This document shows, one piece after another, positions 47,699 to 58,729 of a stretch of DNA of 64,000 nucleotides (its first letter is position 1; the number at the start of each line of letters is the position of its first letter). The notes beneath the pieces are model-generated. The model was not told the origin of the DNA. It worked only from the letters and a program-made list of their open reading frames with translations, and ran no database searches. The position numbers were made by a program, and so were the translations under genes. The DNA comes from Sphagnum magellanicum. Its lineage: Eukaryota; Streptophyta; Sphagnopsida; Sphagnales; Sphagnaceae. The stretch is taken from positions 17,670,001-17,734,000 of the forward strand of contig CM038910.1 in assembly GCA_021904315.1 (NCBI GenBank), written 5' to 3'.

Positions 47699-48055
47699 TT
47701 AATGACTGTTATCATCTAAAATGTCGATATTAAAATCTCCTAAGACAATGAATGGGAAATCATTTGGGGACTTTTGAATCAACACTTCTAATGTGCTGAA
47801 AAACATAGAAATCAAAGAAGAATGATTTTTATAAACACATATTATATGAATCGCTCTTCGAGTTCTTATGTTGAATGTAACTAATATGTATTTTGATGCA
47901 TTACATGTTGTTGTGTAGTAAGAATGTAAGAGCATTTGTGTGTTGTGCATCATTATCAAATAATGACCATCATAAATTGAAATGGATGAATATTTTGATG
48001 TATTTATGAAATTATGTACATCATTTAATGATTGTATTCTAGTTTCCGAATGCAA
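47699..48055 (-). pseudogene. EEP endonuclease domain, element B
   Basis: An intact frame of about 118 codons reads INTSKYSSISIYDGHYLIMM, later FNIRTRRAIHIICVYKNHSS and PNDFPFIVLGDFNIDILDDN, then a stop. The pattern Y-S-I-S-YDGH...A-HIICVYK-P..GDFN-DIL is that of an endonuclease/exonuclease/phosphatase domain. The C-terminal catalytic half (SxxDHI) is missing here but is present in element A. Nothing like a reverse transcriptase follows. Confidence 0.75.
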
Positions 48056-48839
48056 AAAACATTTGATACTTGTAGGTTGGGGTCATGGTTTATATTTTGG
48101 TAATGTTGTTTTAAAGAATTTGTGTTGAGAGCTTGTGTAATAACATGTGAATGGTAAAAGTTTTTTAAATTGAGAAACAAAAGTTGTCTAATTTGCAAAA
48201 GTTTTTAATCTATTCATCTTTTCAACTACACATTAATTAATGTGAAAGTTTTAATGTTGGAGTGGAGTTAACAAGTACAACCCTTCTTTTGTTTGAATGT
48301 GAGAAAGAGCACTATATGATAGTCCATGTTTTCTTACATTGGTAAGATTAAAAACTAATTCATCTAACAATAATCCTTGTGATTGATGAATGGTTCTTAT
48401 TGTTGTTAATTGAATTGGAAATTGAATTCTTATTATATTATGAAATCGATTTTTGCCAATTCTTATGTATTTGATAATTTACTCAATCGTTGGTGTCCAA
48501 TTTGGTTGAATATTGTTTGTATAAAAGTGGGTAAATTTTTCTTTAACTAACATTCATGTTTTTGGATTTGGGGATAATATCGAAACTATGGTTTGTTATG
48601 ATAAGATGTTGGTGTTTTGAATACACCATTAACTCCATTAACAAGGCTATCATATCTTGCATAATTTCCAACACACAATTCAACTACCATATCTTGTTTG
48701 ATACAAATTATAATATATGTAAGTTGTAGTTTTTCTTAGACCATTTGGAAGTTTATATGATGATGAACATGAATGATGATGAATGTCTATAGCCTCAAAA
48801 TTGAATGTTGGGCCAATTGTTTTGTTAAACACAAATTTA

Positions 48840-49725
48840 TTATGTTTTTGCATTAAAATATTTGTATAAAAAAAATGTGGTGTAGTTAAAATGTTTGGTA
48901 TTTCTCTGACAACAATTTGAATTGATATATTGAATGTTTTTTAAAGTTTTTGTGTAGGTGCAAAATTTGTTTAAAGTTTTTATAAATTTTGTATTAGTTT
49001 GTTGCATAACTAAAGTTAATTCATAACATTTAACATTGTTTTTCCAAAAGTTTGGTGCTAATGCATTTATACTATCATTAAGGGAATAAAAAATCCAACA
49101 ATTTTTAACAAGGGGTGTTTGATAAAAATCACCTAACATGATGACATTTAAACGATTGAATAATTTTTTTTGAATATATTTTATTGCCTTAATTGGTGGT
49201 CTATAACATTAAACATTTTAATAGTTATAGGAAACATTCCATCTATTAGAACTAGTTGCAATAGTTCATATCGACATGTGAGTTTCTTTAAAGAATCTGA
49301 TGATAATTTGATAGATTTGTTAATGTTTGTTGAAAATGTTAAATGTATTGTTTGACCATCAATATTAAATTCAAATTTGCCTATAGATACCATAAGTGAT
49401 GCTTTAATTTTTGTTAGTTTTAATGATAAATATTTATTATATGTTCATATAATCTTTGAATTATTGATTTCAAAGTAAAAGTTTTACTATTTATAACACG
49501 TCTTACCAAAAATATATGTATTGAATATTATAATACATTTGTTTTCTTATATATGATATCATCAAATATTAAATTTTTTCTTTCATTTAATTGTCTAAGC
49601 ATACTTTGATATTCTAATTCATCCATTATCACAAAATTTGGCGATATTGTAAAACCAGCATCTTCAAAATTTTGTGTTTTATAATAAAATGTATTGCATG
49701 ATTGAATGACGAAATCATTTTTCAA
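48840..49725 (-). pseudogene. PIF1-like helicase, element B
   Basis: Broken into frames at 49725-49528, 49393-49181 and 49139-48840. The second contains KFEFNIDGQTIHLTFS, SSDSLKKLTCRYELLQLVLI and MFNVIDHQLRQ, the PIF1 region from motif Ia to Walker B; the usual DE of Walker B is altered to DG. The third begins LGDFYQTPLVKNCWIF, the GD-xQLPPV motif, then NALAPNFWKNNVKCYELTLV. Walker A lies in a degraded stretch near 49490-49420 (GKTCYK). Between 48800 and 48060 no further helicase motif is clear. Confidence 0.75.
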
Positions 49726-50460
49726 ATCATATTTTCCAATATTTAATATATTTGTGATGGGGATTAAAAAACATCGATCACTAATGTCATTGTCAATGTC
49801 ATCATTCTATATGTTTTGTGGATGTGAAGATTTTGTTTTTAAATTCATGTCATCATTTTTTTCATTTGTATGTTTGTTTTGCATGTTATAATTGAATTTG
49901 GATCTAATTGTGAATATATATAATTCTACTTGGCAATAGGCATCATGCTAAGTAACATGTGTTTTTAATAATGAACTTTCAGAATTTTTAAATGGTGAAT
50001 ATAAAAGAAGTTGTTCTCTTAACCAATTTTCTATATCTTTACAAAGTTATATGTTTATTATAATTTACAAACCTAATGATTTTTGTTCGTGGCATTTTGA
50101 TAATTTTAAATTCTAATGTTGTAATAGGAGGTAAATTTTCCTAATGATAAAAATTCATAATTTTTTTGTCAAATTAAATATTTGTCTTTAATTGATGCAC
50201 ACAATATGTCAGCGGAATAAGGTTCCAATTGATTTAGTAAGGACCAAGGTTTTAATACAAAAAACACGTTCTTGGTATGGAAAAGTATTAATAAACTTAA
50301 ATGTTCGTGATGAATGATATAAAAGAATTGAAAAAACTAAATAAGTAGCAAGTTGGGCAAACATTTGTTGAACATTAAAAAAAAACATTGCCTAAATTTT
50401 GGATTCTTATGTTGGTATCAATTTTATCTAAAATACATTCTTCTATTATTGAATGCAATT

Positions 50461-51297
50461 ATGAGGTTACATATTTGTCAAATTTAGTTATGTATGATGT
50501 ACAATATGATACAATTGCATATGGATGTAAAATAAATTAAATATCCATATTTATAGGCCATAAAGGAACAACACGTATGTTAAATGCATTGGTTTTAATG
50601 TTTGATAATGTTTGTTTAAGAAAAGTGTTTAGCTTCATTAATTTACTTCTTAAACTTAATATGAATGTTTCTTCATCAAGATGTAATAGATTAAAAAATC
50701 CAAAGAATGTAATGTTTTCATCAATTTTAAAATCTTTTTAAAAATTCAAAAACTTTTGTTGCTTGTTGTTGTAAACATATTTTGTTAAAAGGTTATAAGT
50801 CTTTTTTTAATTCAAGTGGTTTTAATATTATTTTTTTAATCATGGGAGGTAATGGATAATGGAATCTACAAATGACATGATTTTTTTTCTTACATGTTCG
50901 GGTGTGTTGATGTTGTTATGCATTTTGTAATGTAATTGGTAATGATGATACATTACATGAAATGTATTTATCAACATTTTTTTTAAAAATCATTTTTGTT
51001 AATTCCATATATTTGTGCATCTTTAATCCATAAAAAGCCATGATCATGCTCACTACCACAATTTTGAAATTCTATAACAAAAAAGAAATCACAAATTGTT
51101 CAAAAATAAATAGGTCTTTATTGAATAATGTGTGAAAACATGATGTTTTATGATCATGATATCTTGCACATGTAATAGGATTGTTGCATATCAATTATGT
51201 TATATGAATAGATTGAAGGTTTTCACTTTTGTTTAGAAGATTTAATTTTTTAGCATGTAAAGTATGGAAAAGTTATAAAGAATGTTGGAGGGCCAAT
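50461..51297 (-). pseudogene. Rep domain, element B
   Basis: Read on the minus strand with several frameshifts: GPPTFFITF (about 51292-51266), VIEFQNCGSEHDHGFLWIKD (about 51070-51015) with the H-x-H metal site, RKKNHVICRFHYPLPPMIKK (about 50905-50845), QQQATKVFEFLKRF (about 50770-50730) and PYAIVSYCTSYITKFDKY (about 50525-50470) with the two catalytic tyrosines. These are the ordered motifs of Helitron-superfamily Rep nucleases. The SEHDHGFLWIKDA version (usual GSPHxHxxxWIxDAP) is closer to animal and Helentron types than to canonical plant Helitrons. Confidence 0.78.
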
Positions 51298-52504
51298 CTA
51301 TCTTATCATAACAAATAATTTTTTCCGTAAACTTTCATATTGTTTTGGTGAAGTACACAACCTTTCTAAATTACAAAATATGATGTGAAAATCTTATTTA
51401 AACTTGGTTTATCTCGCATTTCAAAAACCTTTAATGATCTACCATTTGGTTTTCCTTTGCATATACATACCCATCCGAAGGTTATAACTTTTTGGATAGA
51501 AACTTTTACGACTTTTTAAAAAAGGTTAGAAATATTAATTGAAATTTTTTTAGATTTGTGAAGTGATTCCCATTGTGCTATTTGTTGATATGATATTTTT
51601 TTCAAAAATAATTAGGTGTTGTGGACGCCGATAAAACAATGCTGGAAATTTTAATTATTCGAAATGAATATCTCTAAACAAACCTAAAGGATGAAAATTT
51701 TGATTTGGAGCAATAAAATATATAATTTTTTTGTAATCATTAATTTTTTAAGCACCTAAAAAGTTATGCATCGTGGAATTATTTGGCACACAAATTATGT
51801 GGTCTTCATTTTCAGAATTAAAATATCAAATGATGATATATTTTAATCATTTGTTTGATTAAACAAGGTTATATGCATAAAAAACAAATTGTTCCATTGA
51901 GGGTCTATGGTAACATTTAAATCTGAATATAATGGTGTAGAAATTAAATCATTTAGTGCCAACATGACTGAATTAGAACATACATTTTTAGACAAGTAAG
52001 GTGATTTATATTCAAGTCACTACTTTAAAAATCCACCTATTGCTGCCTCATCATATGGTAAACGTGGTAACATTAATTGAATTCAATCAATATTTGATGG
52101 GACATTAATAACACTACCTTTCAATTTATATTGACCATAACCATGAAATTTATATATTTAAGTCTATAACTTAATTACTAGAATCACAACTTTGTTATTT
52201 TTGGATTAAGTTTGTAAACATCAAAATCAAGTTTTTGTTTTGTTGATGTGGGCTCCACATCAATAAGAAGATTTGATGAAGATGGATGAAAAAGGCCAAA
52301 TTAGATGGAAATTCATGTGTTCCTCAAAACTAACAAGTTGAGAAGTAAAAAGTCAATTGAAATTTACTTGTAATTTAGTTTTATTTAAAAGCTAAATTTG
52401 TTTTGGACATGGTTAAACAAAAAAATTAGCTTCCAACATACCCACCATAGCTTCCAACCATTTTCTTTCAATAGGAAAGAGAACATGATCTCTAATTGTT
52501 AGTG

Positions 52505-52612
52505 CAATTGAAGTTCATAAAAAACTAACCTTCTTGATAGTTGTTTTTACACCACATACATTACAATGCACACTACCATTTGTCGCTGCAACAATAATAT
52601 TTAGCACATGAC
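52505..52612 (-). pseudogene. Zinc-ribbon remnant, element B
   Basis: The minus strand reads CHVLNIIVAATNGSVHCNVC, then GVKTTIKKVSFL and a stop. This aligns directly with element A (CHGTNIIASPTSDVHCNVC, KSNVQKPSFF), including the second CxxC. It sits about 1.4 kb 5' of the Rep H-x-H site, whereas in element A the distance is about 2.7 kb, pointing to an insertion in A or a deletion in B. Confidence 0.55.
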
Positions 52613-52639
52613 ATTTGACACATAACTTTTAGAAAGGAA

Positions 52640-53855
52640 GGGTTGCCAAATTGAATATAGATAATATTCCAACAACCCCCCAAAAACAAAAATCATGAAT
52701 GAACCAATGGTAAAAGAAATATACAATCTAAAAATTAGATTAAATAAATAACAAGAATAAATTAGCTCTTTCATAGGAGGTTGGCTGCTTGTTAATTTGG
52801 TGTGGAGTTGAAATAATTGTGTTTTCACATCATCATCAACCACTCTAACCATTATAATATAAGGTTGTGCTTAAAGAAACTAATTGTTGATTATTGTTAT
52901 TGTCAGATTCTTTACCAACACCATAGCAAATTGACTAGAAGTTTTGGCTTCAACCAATTGGTTGTAATCTATTCTAAATTGATTGCCAAAAGTAAAAACA
53001 TCTTGATCAAAATGACCTTCACCATCAACAATCGTAAATTGCCTTTCATGATTGCTCTTTCCACCTTTTATTGTAACAATAATGATAACACTAGTAACAT
53101 TGGAAAATTTGGACTACAATGACCTGGATCTGAATTCTTTAAAAGAAATGGAAAAACATTGGAATCAAAGCATGTTCAAATGTTGTAATGGATAGCACAA
53201 TAGTGATGGATTCCATTGCAAGAATAATTGGCATGTCCCCTTTTTAAAACCCTTTCTAAGACCCAGTCTCAATTCCAAAATTCTCAACCTTGACATACAA
53301 CTTTTTTTGGAGCACATTTTCATGCATTTAAATGTGGGGGGATTTAACATGTAAGGTGATCATAGTCAAGCCTATTTGGTCAAATAACTAACAATAGAGA
53401 ATAAGCATAACTTGGATCATCCACGGTTTCTTTTAGTTATGTAGTAAAAAATGCCATACCAATTTAACACCAACCTTTCAAAAGCCACATTACAAAAACC
53501 CATATCCAAATCATTGACACCAACAACTTTTCTACCTTTATGAACATTAGATGACAACATTGTAAAAGATGAAAATCAACAAAACTTATCTCAATGTAAA
53601 ATATAACACTTACATATGAAATGCACATCAATTTTTGGAAAACCACTTCTTGAACACTCAAGGTAAGATCAAGAGAAAAAAGAAAATGAAAGAATTATAT
53701 ATAGGTGAATTTTTTTTATGTTACAAGGAGAAGTCAAATATGGCAAATGGAATGTTTATGCCCAAAAAATTGTGCGGAATCAAAGTCTTTAATGGGTTGT
53801 AAAAAAACGATTAAATTAATTAGTCAAAGTAGTAAAAGGAGACCTATTGGAAAAA
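52640..53855. other. AT-rich DNA, no gene recognised
   Basis: Several short frames on both strands (up to 101 codons at 52817-53122) without motifs. May include the 5' end of element B. Confidence 0.4.
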
Positions 53856-53859
53856 TAAA

Positions 53860-55918
53860 TATTTATTGGGAATAAACACTTATAAAAATCAAAATTGTGG
53901 TTAAATATGTGGTTAGTTAACATTTATAAAAATTAAATATGTGATTTTGTAGTTAAAATAATTACTTGACATTAATTCAAAATATGGAGCATTAACTAAT
54001 AACTAAAATAGTTACCTAACTAAGCAAGAACTAATATACTAACTAATTAGTTAATATTTATCATATTTTAATTTAACACATATAAAAGTCAAATTTTTAC
54101 TTAATACATGTTAATCTAATTAACAAAATAACTACAAATTTTGACTTCACATTTAAAAAGGTCAAATATGTGGTCAAATTTGTGATGTTGTAAAACTTAT
54201 AAAGCTTTAATTCATGGTTAAATTCATGATTTTATAATATTTATAAAAATCAAATATGTGGTCAGATTTGTGATGTAGCATTTATAAATCTCAAATTTGT
54301 GGTTAGATCCATAGTTAGTTATCATCTATAAAAATCAAATTTGTGGTTATATCCATGTTTAACTAACATTTATAAAAATTAAATTTGTGGTTAAATTTGT
54401 GATATTATAACACATATAAAAGTTGAATATGTGGTTAAATTCATAATTAATTAACACTTTAAAAATGAAATATGTGGTTAAATATGTGATATTATAACAT
54501 TTAAAAATCAAATTTATGGTTACATTTGCGGTTCAATAACATTTATTAATCAAATAACTAACATTTAACTAACATTTAAAAATCAAATATATGGTTAGAT
54601 CTATGATGTTGTGACACATATAAATGACAAATTTGTAGTTAGATATGTAGTTAATTAACATTTATAAAAACTTTTATAATTTAAACTTTTATAAATGTTA
54701 ATTAACCACAGATCTAACCACAAATTCAACTTTTATATATATTACAACATCATAAAACTGACCACAAATTTGACTTTCATAAATATTATAGCACCACGCA
54801 TTTCATGACACACCCCCAAACTCCTTGATGGACTCAACTATGAGTCCAAAGGGTGAAAATAACAAAAGGATAAAGAATTAAGGCACGCTCCCTAACTTGT
54901 AACACTTTGGGGGTAAAAGGGTGTGCTAGAGCTCTGAGATGTGGATTAGGAAGAGTGACAAGAAAGTCAATTACTCGCACGGACTTGGACAAACCAAACA
55001 ACAAATTGGTTAGTGCATGGTCGGAGCATTTTTGGTGTACAGACTTACCATGGGCAAACATGGATTCACAAGACTCACCATGGCCCTAACTTGGGGGAAG
55101 CCATCACCTTCCCTCTTATAGTATTCTCTGTGCCTAACCACATGGCCAACACCTAAATGTCATTTTGTATCGAGATTCTCAAGTTGGGAATCCTGAAATT
55201 CTCGAAATTGATATTCTTGTAATTTTGGAGGCTCATAATTTTTTGTGTAGACCTTTGATTGAAATTAGGTTTAAAGTAAAGTTGTAGCCCTTGTCGAGAA
55301 CTTCCCAACGATATGTGACATGCCACTTGCACGCAAGTAAATTAGAGCGATTCCCGACTTTTAATGGCCCCTCTTTTGACCGTAACTTGTGTTTTAAGTA
55401 CCCAAATGGGTCATACAAGCCCATTTTAGACATCTAACTTCCAAGAATTTTCTAATGATATAAAGAACTCTTCAATCCAGTGAGTTTTGAACCTTATAAT
55501 CACCTTCTAAAAATTTGGGAATCCATCGGGACTCCAACTCCCAAAATGGGAATTCACTTGGAATTGTGGGGGTTCATTTCTTCACATTCTCCTACACTCC
55601 TGGGAGCATGAAATGTGATTCCCAAACTTCACTCTTGGCCCACACCTTTGCAAGTATTTGCTTTGGTCGCAAGGTTAGGGTTGCGACATCTAACCATAAA
55701 TTCAATTTTTATATGTGTTACAACATTATAAATCTGACCATAGATGCAAGTTTTATGAATATTACAAAATCACAAATCTTGCCTTTTTAAATGTTAAATT
55801 AAAATTTGTAATTATTTTGTTAATTAGATATTATCATGTACTAAATACAAACTTGACTTTTATATGTGTTAAATCATAATCTAATAAACATTAACTAATT
55901 AGTTATTAATTAATATCC
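53860..55918. repeat. Long inverted repeat (foldback) built of short AT-rich units
   Basis: The left arm (about 54030-54680) consists of degenerate units of about 45-60 bases like acatttataaaaatcaaata followed by tgtggttaaatttgtgat; similar units begin near 53860. From the centre at about 54652-54706, where ttaattaacatttataaaa faces its exact inverse, the sequence turns over and runs in inverse orientation at 54690-54805 and 55689-55918. The outer ends also match: taactaattagttaatattt on the left (about 54037) is inverse to aacattaactaattagtta on the right (about 55880). The right arm is shorter and is split by a probable solo LTR at 54806-55688. Confidence 0.7.
54806..55688. mobile_element. 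Probable solo LTR (883 bp) inside the inverted repeat
   Basis: A block less AT-rich than its surroundings starts TGACACACCCCCAAACTCC and ends AGGTTAGGGTTGCGACA; its first bases are roughly inverse to its last (TGTCGCAACCC when inverted), as in gypsy LTRs that begin TGTCACACCCC. It exactly interrupts the right arm of the inverted repeat. No internal retrotransposon sequence and no clear 5-base target duplication (tttca versus tctaa), so the call is moderate. Confidence 0.45.
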
Positions 55919-55919
55919 A

Positions 55920-58340
55920 TTTTCAATCCATCCATCCTTTGTATTTCATCCATTCATTCATCTTTTATCCTTCATCCATGTATTTTTCTCTTCATAAGAT
56001 TGGTTAGTCAATAGTGAATTTATAATCAAACCTTATCCATTAAATTTTTTTCTCCAACCCCTATGCCCACTCATTATTGTTCTATTAAAACCTTTTACAA
56101 AGCCAATAAAAAGTTATATTTGATGCAATGATGTAATCTAAGGTTTCAAGTTTCAAGTTTATCCATGGTTTAAGGTAATATGAAGTTTTATTTGATGTGA
56201 GAATGGTCATTCACATGCAATTTATGATTTATTGTCTAGGGTTTAAGGTTTAAGGTCTATGCATGACAAAATAGATTGATTTGCATATGGGGAGGATTAA
56301 TTTAAATAATTTATATGGGTTGCAATTTGGGTTCTTAAAGCTCCAAAGCCCAAGCATTCCATGTTTTGATTGTTGTTGTGAACCCTTGTTCACCAACATC
56401 ATTCTCCAAGGCCTCCTTATTAGTTATTCTCCCATTTATTAATAGTTTAGGATAGGTAAGGGTTGCATTTAGAAAATTTTAGCCCATATAAGCTTTCCAA
56501 GTTGGTCAAAGCTTATTAATTCAACTTTTGACAATTATGTAATTTTAGAGTTGGATAACCTTAATTATAGTGTAGGGTGTAGGGTGTTCCATCATTTTGC
56601 ATTTTCAAGCTAATGGGTTCATTCACACACATCCACATTGCTCAAACCTAGGTAACCTTTTAATCAATGAAGCTGAATTTAATTACTACATGGGTCATTC
56701 ACTTTGAAAATTAAACATTATAATATTGTGTACATTTATGGGTATTAACTTTTAGTGTTAACATTTTGAAGCAAAGTTCCAACGGTTCAAGCTTGTGATC
56801 TAATTGAAGCATAAAAATTGAAACATAAGCATGTTTTGGGCATGATAGGTATAATGAAAGAAATAATGGACTAGTTAATTTTACTAATCATCATCAAGAT
56901 GACAAAACCCTTGAAGGGAACTCAAAAAGAGGTTTATTGAATAATCCCCAAATACAACATGAAATCATAATTGGATAAAATGCTCAAGGAAATAAATAGG
57001 TAACATGAGCTTTTGTGCATGTTATTACAAATTTTTATAAGGGATACAATTTCATCACCATCATGTCCTTAAACCATAGCCTAATAGATATTCATTTAAT
57101 TTGCAAGAACCTCATGATATAGTGAATAATGCACATGAATAGTTTTGTTTTACAATCAACCAAAATTTGGAACAATGGAACACACAACCATTGATAAGTG
57201 CCTAATTTAGGTCATGCAAGCCACACTAGAACATCTCTTTCATCCCCTTGGTAGATGCATTCATTCAAATCTTTGGCTTGCCATTTATAGTACATTTGAT
57301 TTTTAGCACCAAAACAAAGGAGCATGCATTGGCACCCACCCTCTGGTGCCATGGTCTAGTGATGCATTCAAACTCTAGTCAAAAGCATGTTTTTTTTTCG
57401 ATAAGTTCTTTGTGCTTGGCCAATTGTGTTAAATTCAAGTCAAAAGGCGATTCATGCCCTTTATCATTTGGTGGCATGAGTTGAGGTTCACACTTTCCAA
57501 AATTGTTCACCATGTTAACAAACTAATTATTCCATGAAATCTTGTTCCTTCAAATGTAATTGTGATTAGGGTTAGGAGGTTTGGTTGACAATCACAACAA
57601 TGGTAACTAAGCAAAATGCCTAATTCTGACAAAATTGATGAAAAACCTAGATTGAATGGTAGATTGGGTGTGATGGAAATCTTGTGGTAGGAAATTTATT
57701 TCTTAACTTGATTATGTACTACATAAATAAGTAGTACATGGGAGATAATAGTAATATGTATTAGATGGGTGAATATTACACTTAAATTAAAGGAACGCAA
57801 ATAATCCCCTCATGGACCTAGTGAAAAAAAAAAAAACCATCATCATCCTTTGTATTTGGGTAAAAGTAACCTAAGGGGTTTAGGTTAGTTACTTGGATGA
57901 TCTAAGATGAAAAATGGAAGGTTATACTTGAATGAAGGAAAAGTTTCATCCCAAGGATTATTTTCAAGATGAGGAGAAAATGGGTTTCTAAACCCCATTG
58001 GATGAGGGGGTTCCATTTCACCATGATTGGAAGGGGAATGGATAGATGGATATTTTCATCAAGTTCATTGGTTTTTAAAGCTAAGAAGATAATTGATTGG
58101 TGTAAACTTGGCAAAGAAATATTTCCCTTCATCTTCATCGGCCAAGGAAAGGAAGCTCTTGGAGAGAGGTCTTAAGAGAGGCTCACTCTCTTACACCACA
58201 CAAGAACTTGAATTTGGATTTCTTTTGCTTTGGCTTTTGGTTTTGGAAAGGGACTTATGATTTAAAGAGGGTTTTTGGCAAGAAGGAGGTGTTAAGGAGG
58301 AAAAAATGTTACAATAGAACTAATTTTCTTTTCCTTGAAA
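55920..58340. other. Intergenic DNA with one diverged telomere-like unit at 56130-56275
   Basis: 56130-56275 is a diverged copy of the 46.1-kb array unit (gtttaaggtaatatgaag, tgagaatggtcattcacatg, gtctagggtttaaggtttaa). An A13 run lies near 57824-57836. No gene recognised. Confidence 0.5.
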
Positions 58341-58346
58341 GAAGTA

Positions 58347-58724
58347 TTTGGACTTTTTGTTCCAAATTCAATATCTCTTTATTGTAGCAATTTATTAGTT
58401 TAAAAATTGAAACAATGTTAGATTAGTACTCAATACATCTTCACAAAAAATTCCAACCTCATCGAACTTCCTATTGGAAAAATATAATTGTTGAAAGTAA
58501 AAGGGGTTTGTTGTGAATCCAACTTAGATGTAGTTTTTGGATATTTTGTTCTAAATTCAAGATCTCTTGTAGTAGTAATTGATTCATTTAAAAACTAACA
58601 TAGTTTTAGATTAATATTTAAGGCATCTCCACACATAATTTCAGCTTCATCGAATTTTTTTGTTGAAAAGATATAATTATTGGAAGTAAAGGGGGTCTAT
58701 TGCGAATCCAATTTAGATTTAATA
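58347..58724. repeat. Tandem duplication with 189-bp period
   Basis: The unit beginning tttggactttttgttccaaa at 58347 repeats in diverged form from 58536 (tttggatattttgttctaaa). Both units run through caatatctctt/caagatctctt, catctccacac-type, cctcatcgaactt/cttcatcgaattt and gtgaatccaacttaga/gcgaatccaatttaga stretches. It is non-coding and the copies are moderately diverged. Confidence 0.75.
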
Positions 58725-58729
58725 ACTTG

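Larger units (their letters stand above)
47699..52640 (-). mobile_element. Decayed Helentron-like rolling-circle transposon, copy B
   Basis: On the minus strand, in order: zinc-ribbon remnant (about 52612-52505), Rep domain (51297-50461), the N-terminal part and core of a PIF1-like helicase (49725-48840) and an EEP endonuclease domain (48055-47699), which breaks off just after its GDFN motif. The same order and near-identical motif peptides occur in element A on the plus strand. Every part has stops or frameshifts. The right boundary is approximate and no terminal hairpin was confirmed. EEP after helicase with no reverse transcriptase is Helentron organisation. Confidence 0.8.

Noticed and set aside
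48000-48060. EEP domain considered as a LINE retrotransposon
   Set aside because: No reverse transcriptase on either side. The domain follows a PIF1 helicase on the same strand in both copies.
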